Made by a program: the position numbers and the translations under genes
Shown: positions 1 to 11,760 of the stretch, one piece after another
Layout of the letters: each line of letters begins with the position of its first letter
Position numbering within the stretch: the first letter of the stretch is position 1
Notes under the pieces: generated by a model
What the model was told of the DNA's origin: nothing
The model's input: only the letters and a program-made list of their open reading frames with translations
Database searches by the model: none
Assembly: GCA_964023275.1 (NCBI GenBank)
Contig: OZ029921.1
Location: 8,036,806 to 8,100,805, forward strand
Origin: Norana najaformis
Taxonomy: Eukaryota; Annelida; Clitellata; Crassiclitellata; Hormogastridae
Direction: 5' to 3'
DNA: 64,000 nucleotides

Positions 1-57
1 TATAGTTAGCTGGCGGATAAATCGATTAAATGAAATGATTGATTGAAGTCTGCTTAA

Positions 58-103
58 GAGGATGATGATGATGATGATGATGGCGGCGGCGGCGGTGGTG
101 GTG
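58..103. repeat. (GAT)n/(GGC)n/(GGT)n trinucleotide run
   Basis: A GATGATGAT run changes to GGCGGC and GGTGGT. Confidence 0.9.
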
Positions 104-209
104 AATTACATATAGTGAGTGTATAAAAGCCCTTATGTTATATATAACAAGTGGATGTCTAATGCATATATTGTGTAACATTTCGTTATTATGATATTTT
201 AAAGTTTGT

Positions 210-1020
210 TGATCATTCATTCACTCATTCATTTAATCATTTATCCATTCATACAGTCAGTCATTAAGTCATTTATCCAAGATCTTCTTTTGAACAGGTG
301 CTGCCATCTGAAGGAATATAAGCCTGGAGGTCACGGAGAGGTCACTGGCCTCGATTTGCTCTAACTCGATTGTTCTGCTGACCTGTTCTTGGCGCTGCTT
401 CTTAATGAGGGCCCGTCCAACTGTTGCGTTTTCCGCATTAGGAGGTAATCCTATTTCGAAGTCAACCGATGGATATAACGGATTATCACTCCATTACGGT
501 TGGAGATCAGAGGGAATCCAAATGCTATGCCGTTGGATATAAGAAGTTATCCAATTCTACACTTGGAGAGAATACGAGACCATCCAAATTCCGGTTTTGG
601 GCCTAAGTGACCGTCTAAGTTCGACGCTGGAAGATAAGGGACCATTCAACATCTACATCTAGATACATGAGTTTCAGAAGTCTACAGCAAGATCAAATTG
701 GTTTTTTTATTTGCTCTTACTTATTTGTCCTAACAGTTTCATTCATTCACTCATTCATTTAATCACTTATCCATTCATACAGTCAGTCATTAAGTCATTT
801 ATCCATTCTTTCATTAAGTTATCTGTCCACTCACTCATTCGTGCATACAGTCATTTATCCGTTCATTCTGTCATTTATCCGTTAGTTCAGTCATTTATCC
901 ATTCATTAATTCAGTCGTTTATTAACTTATTCATTCAGTCATTTGTTCAGTCATTTATCTATTATTTAATTCATTCGTGCCTTCTTTGATCAGTCATTTA
1001 TCTATTATTTAATTCATTCA
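210..1020. repeat. ATTCATTCAGTCATTTATCC repeats, with a dispersed 65-bp copy
   Basis: Imperfect repeats of TCATTTATCCATTCATTCAG fill about 730-1020. A 65-bp block (CATTCACTCATTCATTTAAT to TAAGTCATTTATCC) occurs at about 215-280 and again at about 741-805. Confidence 0.8.
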
Positions 1021-1954
1021 TGGCTTCTTAGAATGGTGAATTTTCGGATGCGTTATTGCATGGACGGACAAGTTAATGAATGAAGCATTACGATGCCACC
1101 CACTTTGAACGCCCCACTCCATTTCCACCATTTCTACCCCTGCGCTTCCTCATTCCTAGCTGAGCTTAGCTCTGGCGGTCAGCCCATGCCACTCCCGGTT
1201 CTGTCAACACACGGAGCTTAAAACGACCAGTTTGACCCGACCTTATGACCCCGAGTGGGAGATGACCTTTGCCATTGCGGTTAGTGTGCCAGTTAGGGGA
1301 GAATTCTGTGTGGCTTTTCCAGTGTCATCTGGGTGCAGGAAAAGGAGGGGGCGAGGAATGAGGGGCAGAGATCAACTTATTTGGCCTTGATTTCGGAATA
1401 ACTGACCCATTGATGTATTTCAGATTTGATTTGGCTAACGGTTTGAGACTGTTCTTCTGGACATTTATCTAGCGCCGTTAAAGAAATTTGATGTCTAAAG
1501 GGGTCAGTCACATTGTTAGTTTACCTTAAGTGGCACCGTTTACGATTTGCTCAGAACCTCTTTCAATTGCTATATAAATTCAATCAGAGCATTTATATAG
1601 CGCATTTTACAATATCCGCCCAACACTTGAAAACAGTTCTGTTTCGCCGGGGCTGGACTGGGGCCCCCCGGTGAAAGAGAACAGTTTCCCTAAGACAGGG
1701 CACTTTCACCAATAGCGTGGAGAAAGTGCCCCACTGAAAAGGCCCAACGATGTTGAAGTGCATGTGAAGGAAGGAGAACGGGTAGTGGAGCGGAGGGACC
1801 CATGGACAGCCGAATCTGAAGCAGGGCAACGAAGTTCCCCCCAAGGCTATCTCGGCTGCATTCGAGAACATTATGTATTACTACCATAAACGCAACATTA
1901 CATTACGTTATCGCATACAACAGCCGGATTGGTGGGCAGTGGGTGGGTGAGTGA

Positions 1955-2448
1955 GTGGGTGGATAAGTGTGTGTGTGGATGAGTGGGTGAATGGGTGAAT
2001 GACGAGTGATTGAGTGACTGGGTGATTGAGTTATTGAGTGATTGAACGATTGAATGATCTAGTGCTTGAGTGATTGATTGATTGTATGAGTGAGTGATTG
2101 AGTGGATTGAGTGATTGATTGAGTGAGCAAGCGAGCGAATGAGCAAGTGAGTGCACGCATCGATGCCTTGCTGTCTGTAGGTCTGCATGTATGCGTACTT
2201 GTGGGTGGATAAGTGTGTGTGCGGATGAGTGGGTGAATGGGTGAATGACGAGTGATTGAGTGACTGGGTGATTGAGTTATTGAGTGATTGAACGATTGAA
2301 TGATCTAGTGCTTGAGTGATTGATTGATTGTATGAGTGAGTGATTGAGTGGATTGAGTGATTGATTGAGTGAGCGAGCGAGCGAATGAGCAAGTGAGTGC
2401 ACGCATCGATGCCTTGCTGTCTGTAGGTCTGCATGTATGCGTACTTGT
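1955..2448. repeat. Two-copy 246-bp tandem duplication
   Basis: GGGTGGATAAGTGTGTGT starts at 1957 and again at 2203, and the copies stay nearly identical to GTATGCGTACTTGT. The unit is itself made of GAGTGATTGA-type heptamers. 246 is a multiple of 3, which explains a long minus-strand open frame that is not a gene. Confidence 0.9.
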
Positions 2449-2624
2449 CAGCCTGTTCGAACTCTTTCTGCATTCTACTAGGTTTCGTCATTACCAACCT
2501 GCTACTATGTGTCCAATATCGTGTCTGTCTGCCTTCGTGTCTTGCTATGTCATCATTGTGTCTTCTTGTCTGCTTTCATGCCTGCCTGTCTGCGTCCCCA
2601 TGGTGTCTGTCATTCTGTCTCTCT

Positions 2625-2770
2625 GGTTTCACGTCTGCCTTAATCTCTGTCTGTTTTTGTGTCTGTCTTTTTGTCTGTCTGACTGTCTGTCTGTCTGCCT
2701 CTCTGTTTGCAGACGTCGTGTCTGCCATGGTGTGTGCCTTTGTGTCTGTCTGTCTGTGTCGCCTGTCCTG
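2625..2770. repeat. (TGTC)n-rich stretch
   Basis: Imperfect CTGTCTGTCTG repeats. The open frames across it are low complexity. Confidence 0.8.
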
Positions 2771-3284
2771 TTGATTGACTTGGCGACTTACTGACGACGT
2801 ATCTATTTGTCTTTATTTACCCAGACGTTATTATAGATTTAATTACCTGAAGTTTCGTCAGATTCTAAATTTTGCCTTCAGAAGGGCAGACGTAGAGACG
2901 TTTATGGAGGAAAAAAGACAATGCGACGGCCATCGTATTTATTTAATCCGATGACACACTGTAAGGTAAAACCAGCATTTAATTTCATGGGCCATTTGTC
3001 GGGGTCACCTGATCTTTCTCTTTGACCTGCAGCCAGAGGCTTCTCAAGGCACCGGGGCTCGTAAATCACCCCTCGCAAGCACCTGCTTCCCCGCGCAACA
3101 GGTGGCTCCTCCTCTTCGCCGCATCCCGAGTTAAGGGAGGATTGGACGGAGGGTAGCTCACTCAGATTAATCCCCGGGTTACGGAGGTTGTTTATTAGGG
3201 TTATCTTGTAAGTCTGTCAGCTGGAACCGTCTTGGATAAGGGGTGACCGGCGATGCGGGTAACGGAAGCGTAATTAAGGGCAAC

Positions 3285-3620
3285 GCGTGTGGCGTGGTGG
3301 TCAAGAGTTCGAATCCCGGAGCGTTAGGTTCATTCATTCATTCATAGCATTGATATAGCGCCCCTTGAACATAGGTGTCTCTCTTGACCTACTAAATTTC
3401 AACTGCAGACGTCTACAACGCATACAGATAGTTGATTAAATTGGAGGCGACCATCGTAATTGTAATTGTAATTGTAATCACGACAATTTATACAGCATCG
3501 TCATTAGCAAGCTATTTCAAGGTTGCTTTACAATGTCAAATGTCGACGCGCACAAGAGTCCAGTAATAAATGATAATTGGACAATGTACACAATCAAAAT
3601 CAAATGGTGATACTACAGTT
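3285..3620 (+). mobile_element. SINE-like fragments
   Basis: GGCGTGGTGGTCAAGAGTTC and GAATCCCGG form a compact A/B-box remnant. ATTGATATAGCGCCCCTTG and TTTATACAGCATCGTCATT downstream are the GCGC tail type. A (TTGTAA) run lies at 3456-3478. Confidence 0.4.
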
Positions 3621-3879
3621 AGACAGTAAACAGAAAATTTAACTGGTATACAATAGAAGGGATAGACCATCGATGGTATAATAGATCATCGATTGATTCC
3701 TTGCAGATTGTGACAATGGCATTAAAGAAGTCATTAGATTAGATTAGTGGAAAATAATAATAATCATCATCATCATCAGTTCCTGATGCCAAGTAAGTAA
3801 GTAAGTAATGCACATTTGTTACCACGCAGCCGTCTGGCAGCGATGGATTAGAATAAATGATCTCCATTATTTTCAGTGT

Positions 3880-4700
3880 TTGTCAAGTGCTGTTCTCGTG
3901 TCTAGTCCAAGTCTTGTCATGTCCTCGTTTATGTTGCCTATCCAGCTTAACATCTCTTTCAGTCATATCTTGCATATAAAGTAGGCCTATGGTGTGGGAT
4001 TTGGTCAAATGGCATTCTTTCCACATGACCAACCATTGGAGTTTTCGCTGAACAACTTTATCTAATAAAGATGATTACCGTATTTAATAATTTCTGATTT
4101 TTTGTAGTTGTGAGATTCCTGTGATTTTTCGTAACCAGGTCATTTCTGTTGTGATGATTCTACATGTATGTTAGCTTTGGATTCTTATTGTCCAGCATTC
4201 TGATCCATATAGAAAACGGGTTTTGTCGTCGTCTCATATATTTCTTGCCTTTTTATTTTCGTCGTTATTTCTCTGCTTTCAAATGCTGACGAGATGAATC
4301 CAACTCTTTTTTGTATGTCTTTTTCGGTGTTACCATCTGCGGTCGCTAGACCTCTGCGATAGACGAACTGATGGGTACATGGATGCTGATGTTAATTAGC
4401 GTCTCTCTGGTGCTTTCAAAAACCGCTGTCTTAGTTTTCTCTGCATTTATTTGCAATCCGAATCTTCTACTGGTGTTGTCTATCGTTGTCGTAATGTCAT
4501 GTAGGCCTATTTCTGTTCCATTTCTGGTTAGAAGGCCATTATTTTAAGCAGATCAAAGGTTGTTCACTGTACGTCCATTTAGTCTGATTCCTTCTTCGGT
4601 GTTGTTTAGGCTGAATGCTTAAACAATGCCATGGTGTCTCTAGTAGTAAGCTGAATAAGTATGGTAATAAGATACATCTTTGGCGTTCCCTCATCTTTGT
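3880..4700 (-). pseudogene. Decayed non-LTR retrotransposon, reverse-transcriptase C-terminal region
   Basis: The reverse complement shows, in shifting frames, the usual end of LINE reverse transcriptase: a thumb-like INAEKTKTAVFE segment, then VGFISSAFESREITTKIK, then a GSECWTIR-like motif. Then come MTWLRKITGIS and VQRKLQWLVMWKECH, resembling the RKLxWxGHVxRM block. Many stops and shifts show it is long dead. Confidence 0.7.
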
Positions 4701-7060
4701 CTGAAAATATGCCGTGATCTTTTTGTCTACCTTAATCGCACTTGAAAATTTCCGGTATTATATCTCTCTTCGTACAACCTTGACCAAGTGCAAACTTTGA
4801 TCACTGAGGAACACCGCAATTCTTGTTATCAGCAGGATCGGAAAATTCCTTTCAGGATGAGCAGCTTAATCGGGTTCATGGGTGAAGACAGGAAGAGTGA
4901 ACCACTGTACAGCAGGTCAACAATTTAAATTCTGTGCTGAAGAAGGTGTAGTAGTATGGGAGGTACTTAAACGGCGCTATATTAAGTGTCGAGAAACATA
5001 CACACGTGATAGATGGCGCCTAAACGGCAGACATATCCAGCTGCACCAGTCCTTTATGCTGCCTAACAATGCAATCCACAGAAGAATAACATTGTCATAT
5101 GAACAGAGAGTTTGAATGAACTGATTATTCCTCAAAAACCTTTATCATGCACGTAACTGCGCAGTCGTATCAGTATAGCGTGATCACGATTATAGCTCCA
5201 CCTTTCCACCTCTTATAACCTCGGAAGGAAATGGTACCCGGTTTTTTAGATTGTTCTGACTAAAATTACATTAAATTCGCATATCGCTGTTACACATTGA
5301 TGATAAACAATAGTGCATGAAGCTCAAGAAGGTCCAGAGGAGGACCAGAAGGACATTTTGGCCCAGGCCTTACATGAAGTAGAGGCCTCAGATTTTGAAA
5401 AAAGTTTTTATGTAATAATTATTAATGATTATTTCTCAATGTTTGTATTCTAATTCACAACTATGATTTAGTGCGCTTATGCTGTGCATGCTTCGAGATT
5501 GGGGCCTCGTATTTTCAGTGGCCTCTCTGAATCCCTGAAAGGCCTTGAGTCCAGTGGCTGAGTCAGAAGAGGGTCGAACCAGCCTTACGAGGTGAGTTCT
5601 CGACCAATCAGCAACTCAGAGAAACTGCGTCGCATATCACGAATCTTCTCCCACCCACCCCAAGCTCCCAACTGTCTCTGATTTATTTCCGTGACCCTGG
5701 GGTAGCTGATGCTGTGCTGCTGGGTCCGTGAAGAACAGTGCCCTCGAAAGCGCTGCCTACGAATTCGACAGAAACCCCGTGTTTACAGTTAAGACAGTTC
5801 TTCGAATGATCGGCTGGTCATCATCTCTGGCCGTAGGACTTATCGGTTCGTGCTTTGCTCCTGCCTTACAGGGCGTTTCAAAAACTGGCCCACCTCCGTT
5901 TGCGAACCCTGATTCGAAGCCCTCTTTCGTACAAGGCGTTTCCGAAGACTCCCTCGTCATTAGCAGCGTATTGTATATATGTTATTACATACACGTGGAG
6001 CCTCTTTCAGAACAAATTACTCAGAGGCGCTCTATAATTAATCACGTGCCTTGCTATTATACGGGGTGTTTAAAAAAAACGACGCATCAGTAATCTGCTG
6101 TCCTTAAATTGTGCGATCTTTTTACTAAACAACAACAACTACTACTACGACAACAACAACAACAGAGTAACAACAGGACAACCTATCATTACCAGTTGCA
6201 CGTATATTTCACCGGAATTCAAGAACCGGGGAGTTGGCTGAGGTAGAGATTCTAACTCCGTACACAGGGGCGAAAGATCAACGTCTTAGACAACGACGAT
6301 CGATCCAATAAGATGCGCAGAACTTCTTGGCCCACCCAGAGGGACAACTTCAAGTGACGGGGCCTCCTGTTTGTCTGCAGCACTTGCGCCAAATTACCCC
6401 TCCCCCTCTCTAGCTCTCGACCGAGACGAACACAATTGTTTCATCTGTAAAAATGCTGAAGCGCTTAAGAGGCCATTGTTCATTACTTCTTCGTCTTAAA
6501 TAAATCCGCCCTCTAATTCTGGAAATCATCTAAGTCGGCGGAGAGGCCTGAACTTGTCAAGAAAACCCTCACACGACCCCTCATTCCTCCCCTCCTACCG
6601 TCTTCGTAGCCGACCAGAACACCCTCCCCCGTCTGTGAAACCCTCTCGCGTACCATCGCCGCCTTCGCAACCCCTCTTCGCTCGGTCGCGGTCTTAGAAC
6701 CCCCCTGACAACGCCCCCAGAGGGGGCGATGAGATTATCAGACAAATTGAGGGCTCGGCTGTTATCTGTTCTTGTTTGTTAGTCTAAACAAGGGTAACAA
6801 TCCGAATTAGGCAGAAACCCCGTGATTTATGATGTATATACACTTGAGGGGCCGTTCCACCACCCTCCGTCGAGAGGCAGGGAGGGTTATGACGTCGTAG
6901 GACCACAGAACTGGGTAAACAAGAAACTGTGGTTCACCCTGGTGGCCAGAACTGTGCCCGTGTCCATTCGGGTGACATCTGCAGATGGCCCAGCGTCATC
7001 GTCATCGTCTCCCCCCGATTTAAGCCCTCTTGATTAAACCATCTTCGTTCCATATACACA
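4700..7060. other. Intergenic sequence, no gene recognised
   Basis: I see no conserved coding signal. Three GGCGTTTC/GGTGTTTAAAAA-like motifs after T-A-C-A/G (5868-5885, 5931-5945, 6060-6080) resemble each other and may be transposon-end remnants. Small open frames here lack splice or homology support. Confidence 0.5.
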
Positions 7061-7068
7061 CGCGCTGT

Positions 7069-7119
7069 CTCCGTCCGTCCGTCCGTCCGTCCGTCCGTCC
7101 GTCCGTCCGTCCGTCCGTG
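7069..7119. repeat. (CCGT)n microsatellite
   Basis: About 12 perfect CCGT units. Confidence 0.95.
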
Positions 7120-7359
7120 CTAAACATCTTTCGTGTACCAACACTACTCGCTGTATCCTTTCAACTGAGCTAATCGACATCCCTCTTTCCAGAACTGCCT
7201 TCATCCTCTCATCTTTGTCTCCCCTCTCTTTTCCCCAACAATTCCTCCCTCCTTCTCAGCTTCTCAACATACCATCTCTTTCTGCCAAACATTTCTCTTT
7301 TCTGGAGGTTTCGAACTATATAGCGTTTTAAGTACTTTTCCAAAGCAGCTTAAATACAC

Positions 7360-7361
<2 letters not shown>

Positions 7362-7400
<39 letters not shown>

Positions 7401-7526
7401 TTCTCTCTGTCTGTCCTGCCTGCCTGTCTGTGTCTATCTCTCTCTGTCTCTGTCTGTCTCTGTCTGTCTCTGTCTGTCTGTCTCTGTCTCTGTCTGTCTG
7501 TCTCTCTGTCTCTCTCTCTCTCTCTG
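7362..7526. repeat. (CTGT)n and (CT)n microsatellite
   Basis: Nine perfect CTGT units, then mixed TCTG/TCTC. Confidence 0.95.
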
Positions 7527-7765
7527 CACTATCTGTTCAACAAGTTTCAATGTCTACGGCCATCATTAAATCTTTGAATATTCATGCTATGCTCTCCAAC
7601 CAATTAACACTGGGGTGTTAATATCTGTATGTGTAGGTAATTTTGATTGGTTTTTACAGTACATATGCTGACACTTGGTCGTATTTTGCTGAGTCAGCGA
7701 ATAACTGTACATGTACAGCGCCATTTTTTCGCCCTCGGCCGTACTACGGCGCTCTACAAATCATA

Positions 7766-7782
7766 TTATTATTATTTTTATA

Positions 7783-7834
<52 letters not shown>
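7766..7834. repeat. (ATT)n microsatellite
   Basis: Over 15 perfect ATT units following ACGGCGCTCTACAAATCAT, a GCGC-type SINE end. The microsatellite is probably the SINE tail. Confidence 0.9.
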
Positions 7835-7835
<1 letters not shown>

Positions 7836-8309
7836 AGATTACTAATCGTCTAACGATTCCATTCTGTCAACCCTACAAAGCCCACATACACATCTTTACT
7901 GTAGTGTAATGTGTATCATAATTTATATAGCACTTCTTCAATGTATCTACTTAGAAGTCCTTCCAGACCATTCCGGCGAAAGGAACAGTTAGTTTCGTGG
8001 AAAGAATCCCTCCAGTTGCCCCGGTAGCAGTAAGAAAACTGGAGATGAAGACGGCAACCATAGCAAACAGACGGTGCATGGTGCAGTTAATATACCGTAC
8101 GCGGGGTCCTTAAATGGCGTGGCGGTGGTGAAGCATCTCACCTGATAAATTCATTGAAAAATATCACGTGACGTTACCTGATCACAGTGCGAGCAGAACG
8201 ACCAGCAGTTTAATCCAGGCCCCATGGAGTTCATTCCTGGAATGTAGGGATCCGCGGCCGACCATCCCAGGGACGAGGTAGTTCCCCTGTTGAATTTAAG
8301 GAGACGCTG

Positions 8310-8470
8310 TATCAAAGATGATGGTTTGATAGGCTATGTAAACAGTTCCGACAATGTGATCAATGCCAATTTCACACGACTGGTCCAGAATTCGAAGCCA
8401 GGTCGCAGAGGTGAAAAGCCGACACGCTAGCCGCTCGGCCAACTCCTGCCAGGGACACAGTTTCTTTAAA
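8310..8470 (-). mobile_element. tRNA-like SINE remnant
   Basis: The reverse complement has TGGCCGAGCGGCTAGCGTGTC (A-box-like), CACCTCTGCGACC and GGCTTCGAATTCTGG (B box). It resembles a Leu/Ser-type tRNA head. Confidence 0.45.
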
Positions 8471-8899
8471 TAGTTAGCAGCAAAACCCAGGTGACATCTC
8501 CAGAGTTGACGCGCTGAACGACTGGTACCAAACGAGGAACATCCCGCTTGTAATAATTCACTGCAACCAATCCTTTTCTGTTTGCCCTGCACCTCGGCCA
8601 GATGCCCCTAGTTATGGTCGATCCTTCACCCCATCGATCCCAGTAATGTCCTGTTAACCAAGAGCCTTTTGACAGCCGCGCTGGGAAAGGTACTGACCGA
8701 TTCAGGGATCGCGACGTTTAGACGGAGGGACCAAGTAAGCAAGGTCGTGTGAATTTTAAAAAAATACAAACTTTTTTAGAAATCAAGATTTTGACGTCTT
8801 CTGTTGTGGTCGAATTTTATGAGAAATTCCGTGGTTTTCGCCACTATTTCTAAACTTTCTTCGTATTCAAAAACTCTTTAACAGCAGGACCAGAACACT

Positions 8900-9536
8900 T
8901 TTAGCCAAACCTCGAACTCAGGTACTTGAGTATCAAATTGAGTATCAAAACCAAAACTCAGGTACTTGAGTATCGAATTGAGTGTCAACAAAGTTCGACC
9001 GTACGTTAGGGCAGAAGATAGCGTACGCGTACGGTACGTAATTTACTAAAAAATAATAGCGTACGCCGTACGGTACGTTCGTATTCCGTACGTATGAGCA
9101 GCCTTTAATATCAGTTGCTTCTCGTGACGTCACATTTTTTTTCTCGTCATTTTCTCGTCGTTCACGGAATTGTTTTAAAACGTTTTCCATTCTTTAATTT
9201 TTAATTTTTGTTATTCTTTGTTAATTCTGTAATTAAAAAAATATTTCGACTAACACGTAATGCAGAAAAATTAGCGTACGCTATTTATTAATTTAGCCAA
9301 AAATAGCGTACGCGTACGGTACGCATTTCAGCAGAAAAAATAGCGTACGTTCCGTACGTACGGTCGAACTCTGAGTGTCAAAACCAAAACTCAGGTACTT
9401 GAGTATCGAATTGAGTGTCAAGACCAAAACTCAGGTACTTGAGTATCGAATTGAGTGTCAAAACCAAAACTCAGGTACTTGAGTATCAAATTGAGTATCA
9501 AAACCAAAACTCAGGTACTTTAGTATCAAATTGAAA
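8900..9536. repeat. 40-bp minisatellite split by a TIR element
   Basis: The unit is AAACCAAAACTCAGGTACTT plus GAGTATCGAATTGAGTGTCA. About two copies precede 8992 and four follow 9370. Copies differ by G/A changes in ATCGAAT/ATCAAAT. Confidence 0.85.
8992..9370. mobile_element. 379-bp TIR element with GTACG-rich subterminal repeats
   Basis: Perfect 14-bp ends, AGTTCGACCGTACG and CGTACGGTCGAACT, bound a segment that interrupts a 40-bp minisatellite. Inside each end are several copies of TAGCGTACGCGTACGGTACG-like palindromic motifs. The core is A/T-rich. TGAGTGTCAA flanks both sides, but the tandem-repeat context makes a target duplication ambiguous. There is no transposase. The superfamily is unassigned. 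Confidence 0.65.
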
Positions 9537-9539
9537 CCT

Positions 9540-10850
9540 TCAGAGTGAAAGATTCTCCGCCCCAGATCTTTGTGTAGAGCCATGGCTATCCCCCCAATTG
9601 CCGCTCTATAGCCCTTGCTGTCAGCTGACCTCCAGTGCTAACCCTCCCCTCTCTGCCAACATTCAAATGACCTCTGTCAATCGGCCGATTTGTTTAGGAC
9701 TTGCCTTACAACGCGAATGATGGGGGTTTACAACCCCACTAAGACGATCAGTGGGTAAAGAAGTTAATCTTAATTCGAGTTCGTAACAAATGCAGAAGTT
9801 ATTTAGCGTCACCAACTGATATCATTAGACAACGGCGCTTCAAAACTGGGAATATCCACTCTTTCTCTATATCAGTGTTTCAATCTCTCGTCATCCTACT
9901 GATACATGTTTCTTTATATAGCGCCTCGTTGGATCCTGTTAAAGGCGCTCAACTTCCTTTCCTGATTCATTCCCCCAATACCTCTGCTCTGCTCTGCTCT
10001 ACTCTACTCTACTCTCCCACCTAACACCCCAACTTTCCAGTCTGGTCCTTGTAGAGATATTGCCCATCTGCATTAATTTGCTGTGATACGAATTCAATTA
10101 TCATAAGTTGAGATAAAGACTATTTACTGGCAGTGAACAGCGTTATCTGTGTTTAAATGTTTATCATTAGCTATTTAGGACGAGCTATAAATTAGTCATA
10201 ATGATTGCAGAAATAAATTAAGGATAATTTTAACTAAATGAACAAACTTGTTTAAGAATATAACTTACTTAAGGAATTTTTATATTATACCTATCTGCTA
10301 AGCTTCAAAAACAAATTGCAAATAGGTCAACAGCTAAAGTAATTCAAAGAAAATTTCTGGATTTTTAAAAATATATGCAAGAACTTTAAAATCATTGCAA
10401 CGTCTTCAAGATTAAATTAATAAGAGTGTAAGAACGATTGCTACAAGTCAAACCAAATGCAGCAATTTTGTCATTGGTTGCTAAGTTGTAAGATGAATTA
10501 CACCCTTTGCTTTTAAATCACCTGAAGATGTTGAAAAGAAGGAGTCTTGTTGTCTAGGAAGAAATTATTTCGAAAAAGCGTCTATGAAAGGCAGACGTCC
10601 AAGTCTTTCAATTCAAAGGCAGATATAATGAAAATGGAATAATTTTGTCATCAGTTTGGAATCGAGCTGCTGCTGCAGAGCAGAGCTGACGAAGTTGATT
10701 GGGAATAAAACCAGTTGAATAAGTGATGGTTTTCTGAAACCCTATCGTTTGCTGAATAGAGTTTTACAGATGGGCTGCGAACAGGTATCTTATCGCGAAA
10801 AAGTCCTGACCTCGCGCCAGACGTGTGAGCCGTAATAGGGAGCTTTATTG
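9540..10850. other. Intergenic AT-rich sequence, no gene recognised
   Basis: It holds a SINE tail (CTTTATATAGCGCCTCGTTG, 9912) and a short CTCTG/CTACT run (9985-10013). Otherwise it looks unique. Confidence 0.5.
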
Positions 10851-11154
10851 GCGACCGTAAGCCCCAGAGATACGGGCGAGGACGACAGACAGAGGAGGGA
10901 AGATATGCACAGTGGCAGGGAGACAGAGCAAAGCATAACGAAGCAGATAAGTGGGAGAGTGACAGAGAGAAAGAAACGGAGAGAGACAGACAGTCGGCAG
11001 AAGTGTAACTTCAGATTTGGAGACTCCACAAGAGAGAGTCAACCAAGTCCATTTGAGGAAACTCGCGTTCTCAGCTGCCCCCCTCTTTTGCAGATTTGGG
11101 TCCAGTTACGCCACTGACGTGTGTACAATTCAGCAAGCCAGCTGGCAGCCGGCC

Positions 11155-11179
11155 AGGCAGACACACAGACAGACAGACA

Positions 11180-11210
<31 letters not shown>

Positions 11211-11400
11211 TGACTGACTGACAACCAGGCAGATAGACAGAGACAGACAGACAGATGACAGACTGAGACAGACAGCCATCCAGACAGACAGAGACAGACA
11301 CACAGACAGACAACAGACATACAGCAGGCAGACAGACAGACAGAGGAAAGACAACAGAAAGACAAACAGAGACAGACAGCAGAAAAAGAGACAACAGACA
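11155..11400. repeat. (CAGA)n/(GACT)n stretch upstream of HNF4
   Basis: CAGACAGACAGA runs with an inner (CTGA) block at 11181-11222. It ends about 150 bp before the HNF1-like site. Confidence 0.9.
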
Positions 11401-11548
11401 TACTATAGAAAAGAAAAGGCATCACCGTAACCTACCTGGTTAATTTATGTGGATATTGTCCAGTTTGAATCCGGGGGCAGCTGGAAACCCTGACTGGAAA
11501 AGCGACTGAGGAAGTAGGCGCTGAATATTCATGAACATGTTGTTCGGC

Positions 11549-11561
11549 GTTAAATATTCAC
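11549..11561 (+). promoter_or_regulatory. HNF1-like palindromic site upstream of HNF4 exon 1
   Basis: GTTAAATATTCAC matches 10 of the 12 fixed positions of the HNF1 consensus GTTAATNATTAAC. It lies about 170 bp before the HNF4 ATG. A second AT palindrome, GAATATTC, lies just upstream near 11523. In mammals the HNF4A P1 promoter is controlled through a HNF1 site, so the placement is suggestive. Function is inferred. Confidence 0.4.
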
Positions 11562-11639
11562 GAGAGTGTTAGCGTGGCCGTCCAATGACAGAGCGGCTTC
11601 GTCTGTTGGCTTGAATTCGATTGGCTGGTGCCTCTGGAT

Positions 11640-11726
11640 GGGACGTGGTCTATATCTGGTGAAGAGAGTCAGTCATCCCAAGTCAGGTTCAAAGACTGTC
11701 CTTTGTAGCTGAAAGACTTCGCAAGA
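11640..11726 (+). promoter_or_regulatory. Probable 5' UTR/core promoter of HNF4
   Basis: The stretch before the ATG holds a weak TATA-like CTATATC at about 11650 and a TCAGTCA initiator-like motif near 11669. A CAAAG half-site (GGTTCAAAGACTG, about 11685) resembles HNF4 half-sites and could allow self-regulation. No transcription start can be proven from sequence. Confidence 0.3.
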
Positions 11727-11760
11727 ATGAGTTCAGAGTTTAGGTCTTGGTTGAATCCAG
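11727..11760 (+). CDS. HNF4: HNF4 exon 1 (coding part), start codon and A/B-domain start
   Basis: An ATG at 11727 opens 11 codons ([11 protein letters not shown]) plus one base, ending at a strong donor, CCAG|GTAAGC. The single G joins exon 2 to give GCA GAC ATG, so the product reads [19 protein letters not shown] in frame. The exon is short and has no homology of its own, so it rests on splice consensus, phase and position. The alternative start is the ATG at 21957 inside exon 2, with another 5' exon. Confidence 0.6.

Noticed and set aside
1898-2497. 199-codon His/Ser/Thr-rich minus-strand frame
   Set aside because: It is produced by the 246-bp duplicated GAGTGATTGA repeats.
4882-5115. 77-codon plus-strand frame
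   Set aside because: No recognisable motif and no splice context. It follows a decayed LINE and may be chance or remnant sequence.
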